Source: Amycolatopsis mediterranei (GTDB lineage Bacteria > Actinomycetota > Actinomycetes > Mycobacteriales > Pseudonocardiaceae). From it: 64,000 bases of DNA. Shown one piece after another: positions 1 to 8,130 of this stretch. The notes under the pieces were generated by a model. That model saw only the letters and a program-made list of their open reading frames with translations, was not told where the DNA came from and did not search any database. The translations under genes were made by a program, and so were the position numbers. Where the stretch lies: contig NZ_CP100416.1 of assembly GCF_026017845.1 (NCBI RefSeq), forward strand, positions 2,767,592 to 2,831,591, written 5' to 3'. The stretch's first letter is position 1; every line of letters begins with the position of its first letter.

Positions 1-191
1 CGCATTTCCGGTGCTTCGTTGATGAACAACGTCTTTCCGGCATCCGGGTGCCAGCAGAGCAACGCATTGGGTACGTGGCGATAGACGAGTGCTTGGAAAA
101 ACCCGTCGACTCGTGGCTGTGGCACCTTCAAGGGGAAGCCGGCAGCGTTCTGCGCTTCGAGCAAGGTCGGGTACTTGTCGAACGGTTCCAT
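1..191 (-). CDS. Hypothetical protein, N-terminal part (3' end beyond window edge)
   Basis: An open frame reads leftward from ATG at 191 and runs off the left edge after about 63 codons with no stop. It starts MEPFDKYPTL and continues with FFQALVYRHVPNALLCWHPDA. Third positions are mostly G/C, which supports real coding. I do not recognise the family: a short soluble protein with no signal peptide or membrane segment in the visible part. A weak purine-rich stretch (GGCGAG) precedes the start. It could be a spurious frame, but the amino-acid composition looks natural. Confidence 0.5.
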   Translation of the reverse strand, partial: MEPFDKYPTLLEAQNAAGFPLKVPQPRVDGFFQALVYRHVPNALLCWHPDAGKTLFINEAPEM

Positions 192-384
192 GTCGCTCGC
201 CTATCGCCGACTAACGTTGCCTCGCTATCCTACCCACGTCGGTGGGATCGGGATCACGTAGGAATTCGTCTTCGCATGACCTCTCCTCTTGCGAATATGT
301 GAAAATAGCCGGAACACCGCAACAGTGGGTAATACGCATCTCTTGCCGGCGCAATACGCAAATTTCGCAGCTGGAGTTACTCGA

Positions 385-1620
385 CTACCGGTGCTCGGCC
401 TTCCAACCGTTGTACGTGTGATCCAAAAACCGCGCCACGCCGCGGACCACGTGCGCCGAACGCACCGATGTGAACACGTCGAACGCGTGCTGCGCCCCCG
501 CCAGCTCGGCATACGCCACCGGCTGCCGCGACTTCTCCCGCAGCCGGGAAACGAACTCGCGCGCCTCCCGCACCGGGACCAGCGAATCGTCCCGGCCGTG
601 GATCACGAAGAACGGCGGCGCGTCCGACGTGATCCGGTCCAGCGGGGACGCCGCGATGTAGTCGTCCAAGTGCGCCACCGGGTCCCGGTCCGGCGCGAAC
701 ACCCGGCGGGCGATCAAGCTCTCCAGCCGGTACTTGCTCGCCGGTGCGCCGGACGTCGCCGCGAAGTCGTAGACCCCGTAGTGGGGGACGCACGCCTGGA
801 TGCTCGTGTCCGCGTCCTCGAAGCCCGGCTGCAACGCCGGGTCGTTCTGCGACAACGCCAGCAACGCCGACAGGTGGCCGCCCGCCGAACCGCCCGTCAC
901 CGCCACGAAACGCGGGTCGCCGCCGTACGAAGTGATCGACGAGCGGATCCACGCCAGCGCCTGCTTCGCCGCGACGATGTGCGCCGGCCACCGGTGCGCC
1001 GGCGACAGCGGGTAGTTGATCGCGACGCACACCCAGCCCCGGCGCGCCAGGTAGCGCATCAGCGGCCGGCCCTGCTCCTCCTTGTTGCCGATCACCCACG
1101 CGCCCCCGTGGACCTGCAGCAGCACCGGGGCGCCCGAAACCGGGGTGGCAGGGCGGTACACGTCCAGCAGGAACCGCTTGCCGCCCGGGGCGTAGGCGAT
1201 GTTGCGGTCGATGCGGACGTCGGGCGCGCCCATCCGGAACGGCAGCGCCAGCTCGCCCCACGGCAGGCCCAGGTCCGAGCGGCCCAGCTCCGAGGCGTAG
1301 TCCTCGCCCAGCGCCGACGTCAGCGCCTTCTCGATCTCCTCGCGGGCGCCGTGCCCGGTGCGGATCAGCGCGGCCAGCCCGGCGGCGGACGCGGCCGCCA
1401 TCGCCAGGCCCCCCTTCGTCGACCGGTCGCCGGTGCCGTGGCGGGCCACGTGGACCAGGGAATCCGCCGCCGTCAAGGCCAGGAACTGGGGCGCCAGCTC
1501 GCCGGTCAGCCACCCGGCGAAGAACACCGGGATGGTCGTGGACCGGGCCCGCAGCGGGCGGAGGGCGTTGGCGGTGAGACCGAGCTGGACCGCGCGACGG
1601 ATCAGGAAATTCGGCTGCAC
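385..1620 (-). CDS. Alpha/beta hydrolase, HSL-type esterase/lipase
   Basis: Predicted 411-aa carboxylester hydrolase of the hormone-sensitive-lipase (LipN/LipO-like) group. The oxyanion-hole motif HGGAW lies mid-protein and the nucleophile elbow reads GGSAGG. A C-terminal HGRDDSLVP segment and a later AQHAF supply the Asp and His expected of the catalytic triad. The N-terminal 130 residues are an Ala-rich cap-like region. The start is a GTG without a clear Shine-Dalgarno, so leaderless translation is possible. It is divergent from a wax-ester synthase/DGAT gene, which fits storage-lipid or host-lipid turnover; the substrate is not deducible. Confidence 0.85.
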   Translation of the reverse strand: MQPNFLIRRAVQLGLTANALRPLRARSTTIPVFFAGWLTGELAPQFLALTAADSLVHVARHGTGDRSTKGGLAMAAASAAGLAALIRTGHGAREEIEKALTSALGEDYASELGRSDLGLPWGELALPFRMGAPDVRIDRNIAYAPGGKRFLLDVYRPATPVSGAPVLLQVHGGAWVIGNKEEQGRPLMRYLARRGWVCVAINYPLSPAHRWPAHIVAAKQALAWIRSSITSYGGDPRFVAVTGGSAGGHLSALLALSQNDPALQPGFEDADTSIQACVPHYGVYDFAATSGAPASKYRLESLIARRVFAPDRDPVAHLDDYIAASPLDRITSDAPPFFVIHGRDDSLVPVREAREFVSRLREKSRQPVAYAELAGAQHAFDVFTSVRSAHVVRGVARFLDHTYNGWKAEHR

Positions 1621-1787
1621 CAGCGCGATGATACCGGTGAGTAGGGTGCTGTGTCGTCGGTCACCAACCCGACCACAGTCACGGCCGGACGGCTTCGTGG
1701 CAACGGTTGCTTGTCGCTCGGGGGCCGGCCTGCTTTTGGTCGGATTGGTGACGTGCCGCTCACCGGAAGTGGCTTACCCTGATCGGC

Positions 1788-3173
1788 ATGCAGAGACTGA
1801 GCGGCCTCGACGCGAGCTTCCTCTACCTCGAGACGCCGTCCCAGGTCCTGCACGTCTGCGGGCTGCTCATCCTCGACGGCTCGACCGTCCCGGGCGGCTA
1901 CACCTTCGCGAAGCTCGAGAAAAACCTCGACGAGCGTGTCCGGATGATCCCGGCGTTCCGCCGCAAACTGCACAATCCACTCTGGAACCTCAGTCATCCG
2001 GTGTGGATCGAAGACGACGACTTCGACCTCGACCACCACGTGCACCGCATCGGCGTGCCCGCTCCGGGCGACCGCGCCGAGCTGGCCGCGCTCTGCGCCC
2101 ACATCGCCGGGCAGCAGCTCGACCGCGCACACCCGCTGTGGCAGCTGTACGTCATCGAAGGCCTGGCCGACGGGCAGCTCGCCGTGCTGCTCAAGATGCA
2201 CCACGCGAGCGTCGACGGCGTGAGCGGCGCCAGCCTGATCACCTACCTCGCCGGGCTCGAGCCGGACGGCCCGATGCCGGAGATCGAAGAGCACCGGAAC
2301 GCCGCGATGCCCTCGCCGCTGGACCTGCTCCGCTCCGGGGTCGAGAGCGTCGTGAAGCGCCCGGCCGAGGTCGCGCGGCTGCTGCCCGACCTGCTCGGGC
2401 TGATGCCGCGGTGGGTCGGCCGGGCGTTGCGGGGCAAGGGAATGCCGGTTCCGTTCACCGCGCCGAGGACGTCGCTGAACGGCACGATCACCGGGCACCG
2501 CAGCGTCGCCTTCGCCCAGCTCGACTTCGCCGATGTCAAGGACGTCAAGAACGCCTTCGGGGTCACGGTCAACGACGTCGTGCTCGCGCTCGTCGCCGGC
2601 GCGCTGCGGGAGTTCCTCGCCGCGCGCGGGGAGCTGCCGGAGGATCCGCTGGTGGCAACCGTCCCGGTGTCGGTGCACGACCGGACCGAACGCGAGCACG
2701 GCAGCAACAAGGTCTCGGCGTTCTTCGCCTCCCTGCCGACGCACCTGCCCGACCCGGCCGCGCGCGTGTTCTTCCTCGCCGAGGCCAACCGGCGCTCGAA
2801 GGACCACCACCACGACATCGACGCCGACATGCTGCAGGACTGGGCGCAGTTCTCGGCCGCGACGGCGTTCGGGCTCGCCGTGCGCGCGTATTCGGCGCTG
2901 CGGCTGGCCGAAAAGCACCCGGTGGTGCACAACCTGGTGGTCTCCAACGTGCCCGGCCCGCCGATGCCGCTGTACTTCCTGGGCGCGCGGATCACCGGGT
3001 TCTACCCGCTCGGCCCGGTCTTCCACGGCGCCGGGCTGAACGTCACGGTCCTGTCCAACGCCGGGAAGGTGCACGTCGGCCTGCTCGGCGCGCGGGAGCT
3101 GGTCAAGGACCTGTGGCCGCTCGCCGACGCGCTCCCGGACGCACTGGCCGAACTGCTCAAAGCCGCGGGCTGA
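1788..3173 (+). CDS. Wax ester synthase/diacylglycerol acyltransferase (WS/DGAT)
   Basis: A 461-aa acyltransferase of the Tgs/AtfA family, transferring acyl-CoA to diacylglycerol or fatty alcohol to make triacylglycerol or wax ester at the membrane. The N-terminus MQRLSGLDASFLYLE is typical, and the catalytic HHASVDG (HHxxxDG motif) lies near residue 138. A C-terminal NVPGPP(M)PLYFLGARI block is the second family hallmark. Length matches the family (about 450-480). Its 3' end overlaps the convergent nitroreductase-like gene by 17 nt. Which acyl acceptor is used cannot be told. Confidence 0.92.
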   Translation: MQRLSGLDASFLYLETPSQVLHVCGLLILDGSTVPGGYTFAKLEKNLDERVRMIPAFRRKLHNPLWNLSHPVWIEDDDFDLDHHVHRIGVPAPGDRAELAALCAHIAGQQLDRAHPLWQLYVIEGLADGQLAVLLKMHHASVDGVSGASLITYLAGLEPDGPMPEIEEHRNAAMPSPLDLLRSGVESVVKRPAEVARLLPDLLGLMPRWVGRALRGKGMPVPFTAPRTSLNGTITGHRSVAFAQLDFADVKDVKNAFGVTVNDVVLALVAGALREFLAARGELPEDPLVATVPVSVHDRTEREHGSNKVSAFFASLPTHLPDPAARVFFLAEANRRSKDHHHDIDADMLQDWAQFSAATAFGLAVRAYSALRLAEKHPVVHNLVVSNVPGPPMPLYFLGARITGFYPLGPVFHGAGLNVTVLSNAGKVHVGLLGARELVKDLWPLADALPDALAELLKAAG

Positions 3174-3657
3174 GCACCACGACCGGGATCTCCCGCTCGG
3201 TCCAGGCCTGGTACTTCGCGAAGTCCGCGTACAGCTCGACCAGCCGCGGCCAGAGTTCGGCGCGTTCCGGAGGCTCGGCGACCCGGGCCGTGACCGGGAC
3301 GCCCCGCCGGCCCTTGAGGTCGATCCGGGTTTCGGGGTGCGCCAGCAGGTTGAAGTACCACTGCGGGTGCCGGGGCAGCCCGCCCTGCGAACCGACGATG
3401 ACGAAGTCCGCGCCGGAGCGCAGGTACAGCAGCGGGGTGGTGAACAGCCGCCCGGACTTGCGGCCGCGGTGTTCCAGCAGCAGCGTCGGCACGGGCTTGC
3501 GGAACCCGGCGCCGATCCGCCACGTGCTGCCGATCCGGCCGCCGGTCAGCCGGAAGACGGCCACCTGCGCCTTCGCCGCGTACTTCAGCACCTTCGCCGT
3601 CACCGGCGAGTCGAGGCCGCCGGGCTTCTGCTCGGGCAGGCTGAAGCGTCCCATCAT
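3157..3657 (-). CDS. Deazaflavin-dependent nitroreductase-like protein (Ddn/pnp family)
   Basis: A 166-aa protein of the F420-dependent nitroreductase fold: GAGFRKPVPTLLLEHRGRKSGRLFTTPLLYLRSGADFVIVGSQGG followed by HPQWYFNLLAHPE, diagnostic of the Ddn/Rv1558 group of split-barrel oxidoreductases. The start ATG overlaps the stop of the upstream hydrolase as ATGA, so the two are translationally coupled. The natural substrate is unknown; quinone or unsaturated lipid reduction is the family norm. The coupled hydrolase gene starts only 39 nt from a KstR box. Confidence 0.85.
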   Translation of the reverse strand: MMGRFSLPEQKPGGLDSPVTAKVLKYAAKAQVAVFRLTGGRIGSTWRIGAGFRKPVPTLLLEHRGRKSGRLFTTPLLYLRSGADFVIVGSQGGLPRHPQWYFNLLAHPETRIDLKGRRGVPVTARVAEPPERAELWPRLVELYADFAKYQAWTEREIPVVVLSPRL

Positions 3658-4514
3658 GGATTCCTTCCTCGGACGGAGTGGACCGCGGCGAGCAGCGCGG
3701 GCACCCAGCGGTCGGCGGCCAGCACGCAGGCCGCGTGCCCGGCCGCGACCTCGTAAGTGGCCGCGCCGGGGATCCGACGGGCCAGGGACCGCTGGTGGGC
3801 GGGGGCGATGAACCGGTCGCGGGCCGTCACGACGACCGCGGCCGGCAGCCGCAGCGTGTGCAGCCACGGTGTCGAGTCGAACCGGCCGATCTCGTCGACG
3901 GCGACCGCGATCGCCCACGGTGTGGTCGAGCGGAACTCCCGCAGCCCCCACCGGTGGTCGGCGAGGCGCGCGCGGGGGAGCGCGGCGGGCACGGCCGGCG
4001 GCGGCACGTGCTCGCGCAGCCGCCGCAGCGTCCGGCCGAAGACCTCGAGGGCGACGCGCTGCCGCAGCCCGCGGCCGAAGTGGCCGGCGGTCGAGCACAG
4101 CACCAGGCCGGTAACACGTTCTGGTTCGGCGCGCGCCACGAGCTGCGCCACCAGCCCGCCCATCGAGTACCCGGCGAGGGCGAACCGGCCGACGCCGAGC
4201 GCGTCGGCGACCGCGGTGACGTCGTCCGCGCAGTCGGCGAGCCGGAACTCCCGCGAGCGGATGCCCCGGCCGTGCCAGCGCTGGTCGAACACGACCACCC
4301 GGTGCTGCCGAGCCAGCCGGGCGAGGGCCGGATACCAGGTCAGCAGGCCCGTGCAGGCCACCGAATGCAGCAGGAGGATGGCCGGCGCGTCGCGGGGGCC
4401 GACGTCGGTGACCACGGTGTGCCCGCGGCCGGGCAGCTCCACCAGGACCGGCTCGGGCACGTCCGCGGTCGGCGGCACGGTGATCCGCCGCCGTGTCCCC
4501 GCCATTCCGCCCAC
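3654..4514 (-). CDS. Alpha/beta-fold hydrolase
   Basis: A 286-aa soluble alpha/beta hydrolase. Visible elements: oxyanion turn LLHSVACTG, FDQRWHGRG strand-turn, nucleophile elbow GYSMGG, an Asp in TARDRFIAP and a late AGHAACV histidine. It starts at ATG 4514 or, equally plausibly, at the internal Met (4505). It is divergent from the fadE28 operon, and the KstR-like box at 4553-4566 lies between the two, so it may share sterol control. It is coupled by ATGA to the Ddn-like gene downstream. Its substrate is not evident. Confidence 0.83.
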   Translation of the reverse strand: MGGMAGTRRRITVPPTADVPEPVLVELPGRGHTVVTDVGPRDAPAILLLHSVACTGLLTWYPALARLARQHRVVVFDQRWHGRGIRSREFRLADCADDVTAVADALGVGRFALAGYSMGGLVAQLVARAEPERVTGLVLCSTAGHFGRGLRQRVALEVFGRTLRRLREHVPPPAVPAALPRARLADHRWGLREFRSTTPWAIAVAVDEIGRFDSTPWLHTLRLPAAVVVTARDRFIAPAHQRSLARRIPGAATYEVAAGHAACVLAADRWVPALLAAVHSVRGRNP

Positions 4515-4552
4515 CCCCGGGGGTTGCCGTGCCCACCCTTTCCGGTTAAGAC

Positions 4553-4566
4553 TAGAACAGGTTTCA
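4553..4566. promoter_or_regulatory. KstR operator, perfect match (box 1)
   Basis: TAGAACAGGTTTCA fits the published KstR consensus TNNAACNNGTTNNA at every fixed position. It sits 27 nt before the fadE28 start and 38 nt before the divergent hydrolase start. Confidence 0.88.
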
Positions 4567-4593
4567 ATATTGCGCCCGATCCGGAGGACAGGC

Positions 4594-5682
4594 GTGGACT
4601 TCGCCCTTGACGATACGCAGACCGAGATCGCCGCCCTCGCCGCGAAAGTGCTCGGTGATTTCCGGGGCCCGGGAGGCGACCCTCCGCAGCGGGCGGTGGA
4701 GAGCGGCCCCTGGCGCGCCCTCGCCTCGGCGGGCCTGCTCGCCCTGGCGCTGCCCCCGGAACTGGACGGCGACGGCCTGGGTGTCGCGGAGGTCGCCCAG
4801 GTCCTGACCGAGGTCGGCCGGGCCGCCGCGCCGGTGCCCGCCTACGCCGCCCTCGCCCTGGGTGTCCTGCCGATCGAGTCGCTCGGGACGCCCGCCCAGC
4901 GCGCCCAGTTCCTGCCGCCGGTCGCGGCCGGGGAGGCGCTGCTCACCGCGGCCCTGAACGAGCCCTCCGCTCCGCTGGTCGCCGAGCCCGCCGCGACCGC
5001 CCGGGCCGGAGACGGGAAGTGGCTGCTCAGCGGCGTGAAGACCGCGGTCCCGTACGCCGCCGAAGCCACCCGGATCCTCACCCCGGTGACCACCGCGCAC
5101 GGCAGTGCCGTCTACCTCGCCGACCCGCACGCCGACGGCGTGACGCTCGTCCCGACACCCACCTCCGCCGGGACGCCGGAGTACACCGTCCGGCTCGACG
5201 ACGTCGCCGTCGAGGAGACGGACCTCCTGTTCGACCGCGGCGCCGTCGCGGCGCTGCACCGGTTCGCGCTGGCCGGCGCGCTGACCTTCGGTGACGGCCT
5301 CCTGGCCGGCGCGCTGGCGCTGACCGTCAAGCACGTCGGCGAGCGGACCCAGTTCGGCCGGCCCCTCTCCGCCTTCCAGGCCGTGGCGGGCCAGATCGCC
5401 GACGTCTACGTGGCCGCGCGGACCGTGCACCTCGCCGTGACGTTCGCGGTGTGGCGGCTGGCTTCGGGACTCGACGCCGACGCCGAACTGGACGTCGCCG
5501 CCTACTGGTTCGCCTCGCGGGCCCCGGAAGCGCTGGCGACCTGCCACCACCTGCACGGCGGGGTCGGCGTCGACGAAACCTATCCGCTGCACCGGTATTC
5601 GTCGGCGGTCAAGGATCTCGGCCGGACGCTCGGCGGGGCCGCGCACCGGCTCGGCCGGCTCGGCGAACGAGTGGCGGGGTGA
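4594..5682 (+). CDS. fadE28: Acyl-CoA dehydrogenase subunit, FadE28-like (ChsE1)
   Basis: A 362-aa acyl-CoA dehydrogenase chain. In Mycobacterium tuberculosis FadE28 and FadE29 form an alpha2beta2 flavoenzyme that desaturates the three-carbon side chain of 3-oxo-pregn-4-ene-20-carboxyl-CoA. Here the chain is short and divergent, with family marks at GERTQFGRPLSAFQAVAGQIAD and C-terminal HLHGGVGVDETYPLHR. The GTG start is chosen because GGAGGA lies 6 nt upstream and because the homology begins there; the open frame extends further 5' without support. It is first in a five-gene coupled operon behind KstR box 1. Confidence 0.9.
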   Translation: MDFALDDTQTEIAALAAKVLGDFRGPGGDPPQRAVESGPWRALASAGLLALALPPELDGDGLGVAEVAQVLTEVGRAAAPVPAYAALALGVLPIESLGTPAQRAQFLPPVAAGEALLTAALNEPSAPLVAEPAATARAGDGKWLLSGVKTAVPYAAEATRILTPVTTAHGSAVYLADPHADGVTLVPTPTSAGTPEYTVRLDDVAVEETDLLFDRGAVAALHRFALAGALTFGDGLLAGALALTVKHVGERTQFGRPLSAFQAVAGQIADVYVAARTVHLAVTFAVWRLASGLDADAELDVAAYWFASRAPEALATCHHLHGGVGVDETYPLHRYSSAVKDLGRTLGGAAHRLGRLGERVAG

Positions 5683-5687
5683 GGCGG

Positions 5688-6842
5688 ATGCACGTCGAAC
5701 TGACTACGGCGCAACGACAGCTGCGCGCCGAACTGCGCGAATACTTCGCGGGCCTGATCAGCCCCGAGGAACGCCGGGCGATGCGGCGCGAGCGGCACGG
5801 GCCGGTGTTCCGCGAGATCGTCCGCCGGATGGGCCGCGACGGCCGGCTCGGTGTCGGCTGGCCGGTCGAATACGGCGGCCAGGGCTTCGGCGGGATCGAG
5901 CAGCACCTGTTCGTCGACGAGGCCGCGCGCGCCGACGTCCAGCTGCCCTCGGTCACGCTCCAGACGGTCGGGCCGACACTGCAGGAATTCGGCACCGACG
6001 AGCAGAGGTCCTTCTTCCTGCCGAAGATCCTGGCGGGGGAGATCCACTTCGCGATCGGGTACAGCGAACCGGAAGCGGGCACCGATCTCGCGGCGCTGCG
6101 GACGACCGCGGTGCGCGACGGTGACGAATACGTCGTCAACGGCCAGAAGATCTTCACCACCGGCGGGCACGACGCCGACTACGTCTGGCTCGCCGTGCGG
6201 ACCGCGCCGGACGCGCCCAAGCACAAGGGCATCTCGATCCTCATCGTCGACACGCGCGACCCCGGCTACTCGTGGACGCCGATCATCACCTGCGACGGCG
6301 CCCACCACGTCAACGCAACGTACTATTCGGACGTCCGCGTGCCGGTGAACCGCTTGGTGGGGCAGGAAAACGCGGGCTGGCGGCTGATCACGACGCAGCT
6401 CAACCACGAGCGCGTCATGCTCGGGCCGGCCGGGCGGATCGGCGGCCTGTACGACCGCGTGCGCGCGTGGGCGAGCGCGCACGGCCTGCTGGACCTCGCC
6501 GACGTGCGGGCCGTGCTCGCCGAGGCGCTGGCCGTCACGCGGGTGAACGAACTGCTGAACTGGCAGGTCGCGGTGTCCTCGGCGAGTGCGCCGGTGGGTG
6601 TCGCCGACGCGTCGGCGACCAAGGTGTTCAGCTCGGAAGCCATCCAGCGGATAGGCCGGAGCCTCGAGGAAGTCGTCGCGCGCCACGGCGATCTCGCCGA
6701 TCCGGACACCGCCGAGCTCGCCGAATGGCTGGACCTCACCGCCAAGCGCAACATCGTGCTGACCTTCGGCGGGGGCGTCAGCGAAATCCAACGGGAGCTG
6801 ATCGCCTCGATCGGCCTGGGCCTGCCGAGGGTGCCGCGATGA
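5688..6842 (+). CDS. fadE29: Acyl-CoA dehydrogenase subunit, FadE29-like (ChsE2)
   Basis: A 384-aa partner of the preceding chain, close to the 387 aa of M. tuberculosis FadE29. It carries the classic acyl-CoA dehydrogenase signature YSEPEAGTDLAALRT and NGQKIFTTGGHDADY, with the C-terminal FGGGVSEIQRELIA segment. ATG 5688 is taken as start; an in-frame GTG at 5679 overlaps the upstream stop (GTGA) and is an alternative. Gene order fadE28-fadE29-chsH2-chsH1-ltp2 is exactly that of the mycobacterial sterol cluster, so assignment rests on both sequence and synteny. Confidence 0.92.
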   Translation: MHVELTTAQRQLRAELREYFAGLISPEERRAMRRERHGPVFREIVRRMGRDGRLGVGWPVEYGGQGFGGIEQHLFVDEAARADVQLPSVTLQTVGPTLQEFGTDEQRSFFLPKILAGEIHFAIGYSEPEAGTDLAALRTTAVRDGDEYVVNGQKIFTTGGHDADYVWLAVRTAPDAPKHKGISILIVDTRDPGYSWTPIITCDGAHHVNATYYSDVRVPVNRLVGQENAGWRLITTQLNHERVMLGPAGRIGGLYDRVRAWASAHGLLDLADVRAVLAEALAVTRVNELLNWQVAVSSASAPVGVADASATKVFSSEAIQRIGRSLEEVVARHGDLADPDTAELAEWLDLTAKRNIVLTFGGGVSEIQRELIASIGLGLPRVPR

Positions 6843-7747
6843 CCATCGAAGAAGCCGCCGCGGCGATCGCCGCGCAGGGGGAGTCCGCGCCGCGGCTCGC
6901 CCGGGACCCCGTCAACCAGGCCATGGTCAACAACTGGGTCGAGGCGATCGGGGACCGCAACCCGGTCTACACCGACCCGGAGTACGCCGCCGCGAGCGTC
7001 CACAAGGGACTCGTCGCGCCGCCCGCGATGGCGCAGGTGTGGACGATGAACGGCCTGCACGGCACCCGGGCGGACGACGACCCGCTCGGCGCGATGATGG
7101 CCGTGCTCGACGAGGCCGGGTTCACCTCCGTGGTGGCCACGAACTCCGAGCAGACCTACCACCGGTACCTGCGGCCGGGTGAGCACGTGGCGGCGGCGAC
7201 CCGCTTGGAGACGGTCGTCGGCCCGAAGCGGACGGCGCTGGGGGAGGGCTGGTTCGTCACCACCCGGACGACCTGGTCCGTCGGCTCCGAAGCCGTCGCC
7301 GAGATGGTGTTCCGGGTCCTGAAGTTCCGGCCGCCGGCCCCGAAGCCGCCGCCGGCGCCGGTGCTGCGGCCGGTGATCAGCCGGGACACCGAGTTCTTCT
7401 GGGACGGCCTTCGCGAGGGTGAGCTGCGGATCCAGCGCTGGGGCGAAACGCTGCGGCACCCGCCCGGGCCGATGCCGCCCGACGGCTCGCTGGACACCAA
7501 GCCCGACTACGTCGTCGCCAGTGGCCGCGGGACCGTGTACTCCTTCGTCGTGCACCACCACCCGCCGGTGCCGGGCAAGGAACTGCCGTTCGTGGTGGCC
7601 CTGGTGGAACTGGAAGAAGGGGTCCGCGTGATGGCCGAGCTCCTGGACGCCGCCCCGGAGGAGGTCCACATCGGACTGCCGGTCGTCGCGGCGTTCGTCC
7701 GGGTCGACGACGACCTGACCCTGCCCGCGTGGAAGGTGGCCCGATGA
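6839..7747 (+). CDS. chsH2: ChsH2-like enoyl-CoA hydratase subunit (MaoC hotdog + DUF35)
   Basis: A 302-aa protein with an N-terminal MaoC-like hotdog domain (about 1-160, GDRNPVYTDPEYAAAS, APPAMAQVW) and a C-terminal DUF35/OB-fold domain (about 175-302). With ChsH1 it hydrates the 17(20)-enoyl-CoA steroid, and its DUF35 part docks the aldolase Ltp2. In the visible DUF35 start (RIQRWGETLRHPPGPMPPDG) the four zinc-ribbon cysteines usual in DUF35 proteins are absent, so the ribbon is degenerate. The start overlaps the fadE29 stop as ATGA. Confidence 0.92.
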   Translation: MTIEEAAAAIAAQGESAPRLARDPVNQAMVNNWVEAIGDRNPVYTDPEYAAASVHKGLVAPPAMAQVWTMNGLHGTRADDDPLGAMMAVLDEAGFTSVVATNSEQTYHRYLRPGEHVAAATRLETVVGPKRTALGEGWFVTTRTTWSVGSEAVAEMVFRVLKFRPPAPKPPPAPVLRPVISRDTEFFWDGLREGELRIQRWGETLRHPPGPMPPDGSLDTKPDYVVASGRGTVYSFVVHHHPPVPGKELPFVVALVELEEGVRVMAELLDAAPEEVHIGLPVVAAFVRVDDDLTLPAWKVAR

Positions 7748-8130
7748 CCGTCGCCGAAGGGACCGAACTGCCGCCGCTGACGATCGAGGCGACACCGACG
7801 TTCGTCGTCAGCACGGCGCTGGCGACCCGCGACTTCCAGGACGTCCACCACGACCGCGACTCGGCCGTGGCCCGCGGCTCGAAGGACATCTTCCTCAACA
7901 TCCTCACCGATACCGGCCTCGTGCAGCGGTTCGTCTCGGAGTGGGCCGGGCCCGAAGCGCTGATCCGGTCGGTCAAGATCCGGCTCGGCGTGCCCTGCTA
8001 CGCCTACGACACGCTGACGTTCACCGGCCGGGTGGTCTCGCGCACGGGCAACGACGTTGTCGTTTCGGTGTCCGGTGTGGACAGTCTCGGCGAGCACGTC
8101 GCCGGCACCGTGGAGGTGACCCTCCCGTGA
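7744..8130 (+). CDS. chsH1: ChsH1-like enoyl-CoA hydratase subunit (MaoC family)
   Basis: A 128-aa single hotdog protein, matching the 129-aa size of mycobacterial ChsH1. The catalytic hydratase motif is seen as ATRDFQDVHHDRDSAVARGSKDIFLNI, with the Asp and His expected of MaoC hydratases. It pairs with ChsH2 to hydrate the steroid enoyl-CoA made by FadE28/29. It is coupled by ATGA to chsH2 upstream and by GTGA to ltp2 downstream, as expected for subunits made in fixed ratio. Confidence 0.92.
   Translation: MTVAEGTELPPLTIEATPTFVVSTALATRDFQDVHHDRDSAVARGSKDIFLNILTDTGLVQRFVSEWAGPEALIRSVKIRLGVPCYAYDTLTFTGRVVSRTGNDVVVSVSGVDSLGEHVAGTVEVTLP

Noticed and set aside
289..1644. Long plus-strand open frame opposite the HSL-type esterase
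   Set aside because: Arg-rich, repetitive translation (RRVRRDPVQRGRRDVVV) typical of the antisense of a high-G+C gene. The minus-strand frame has clear esterase motifs.
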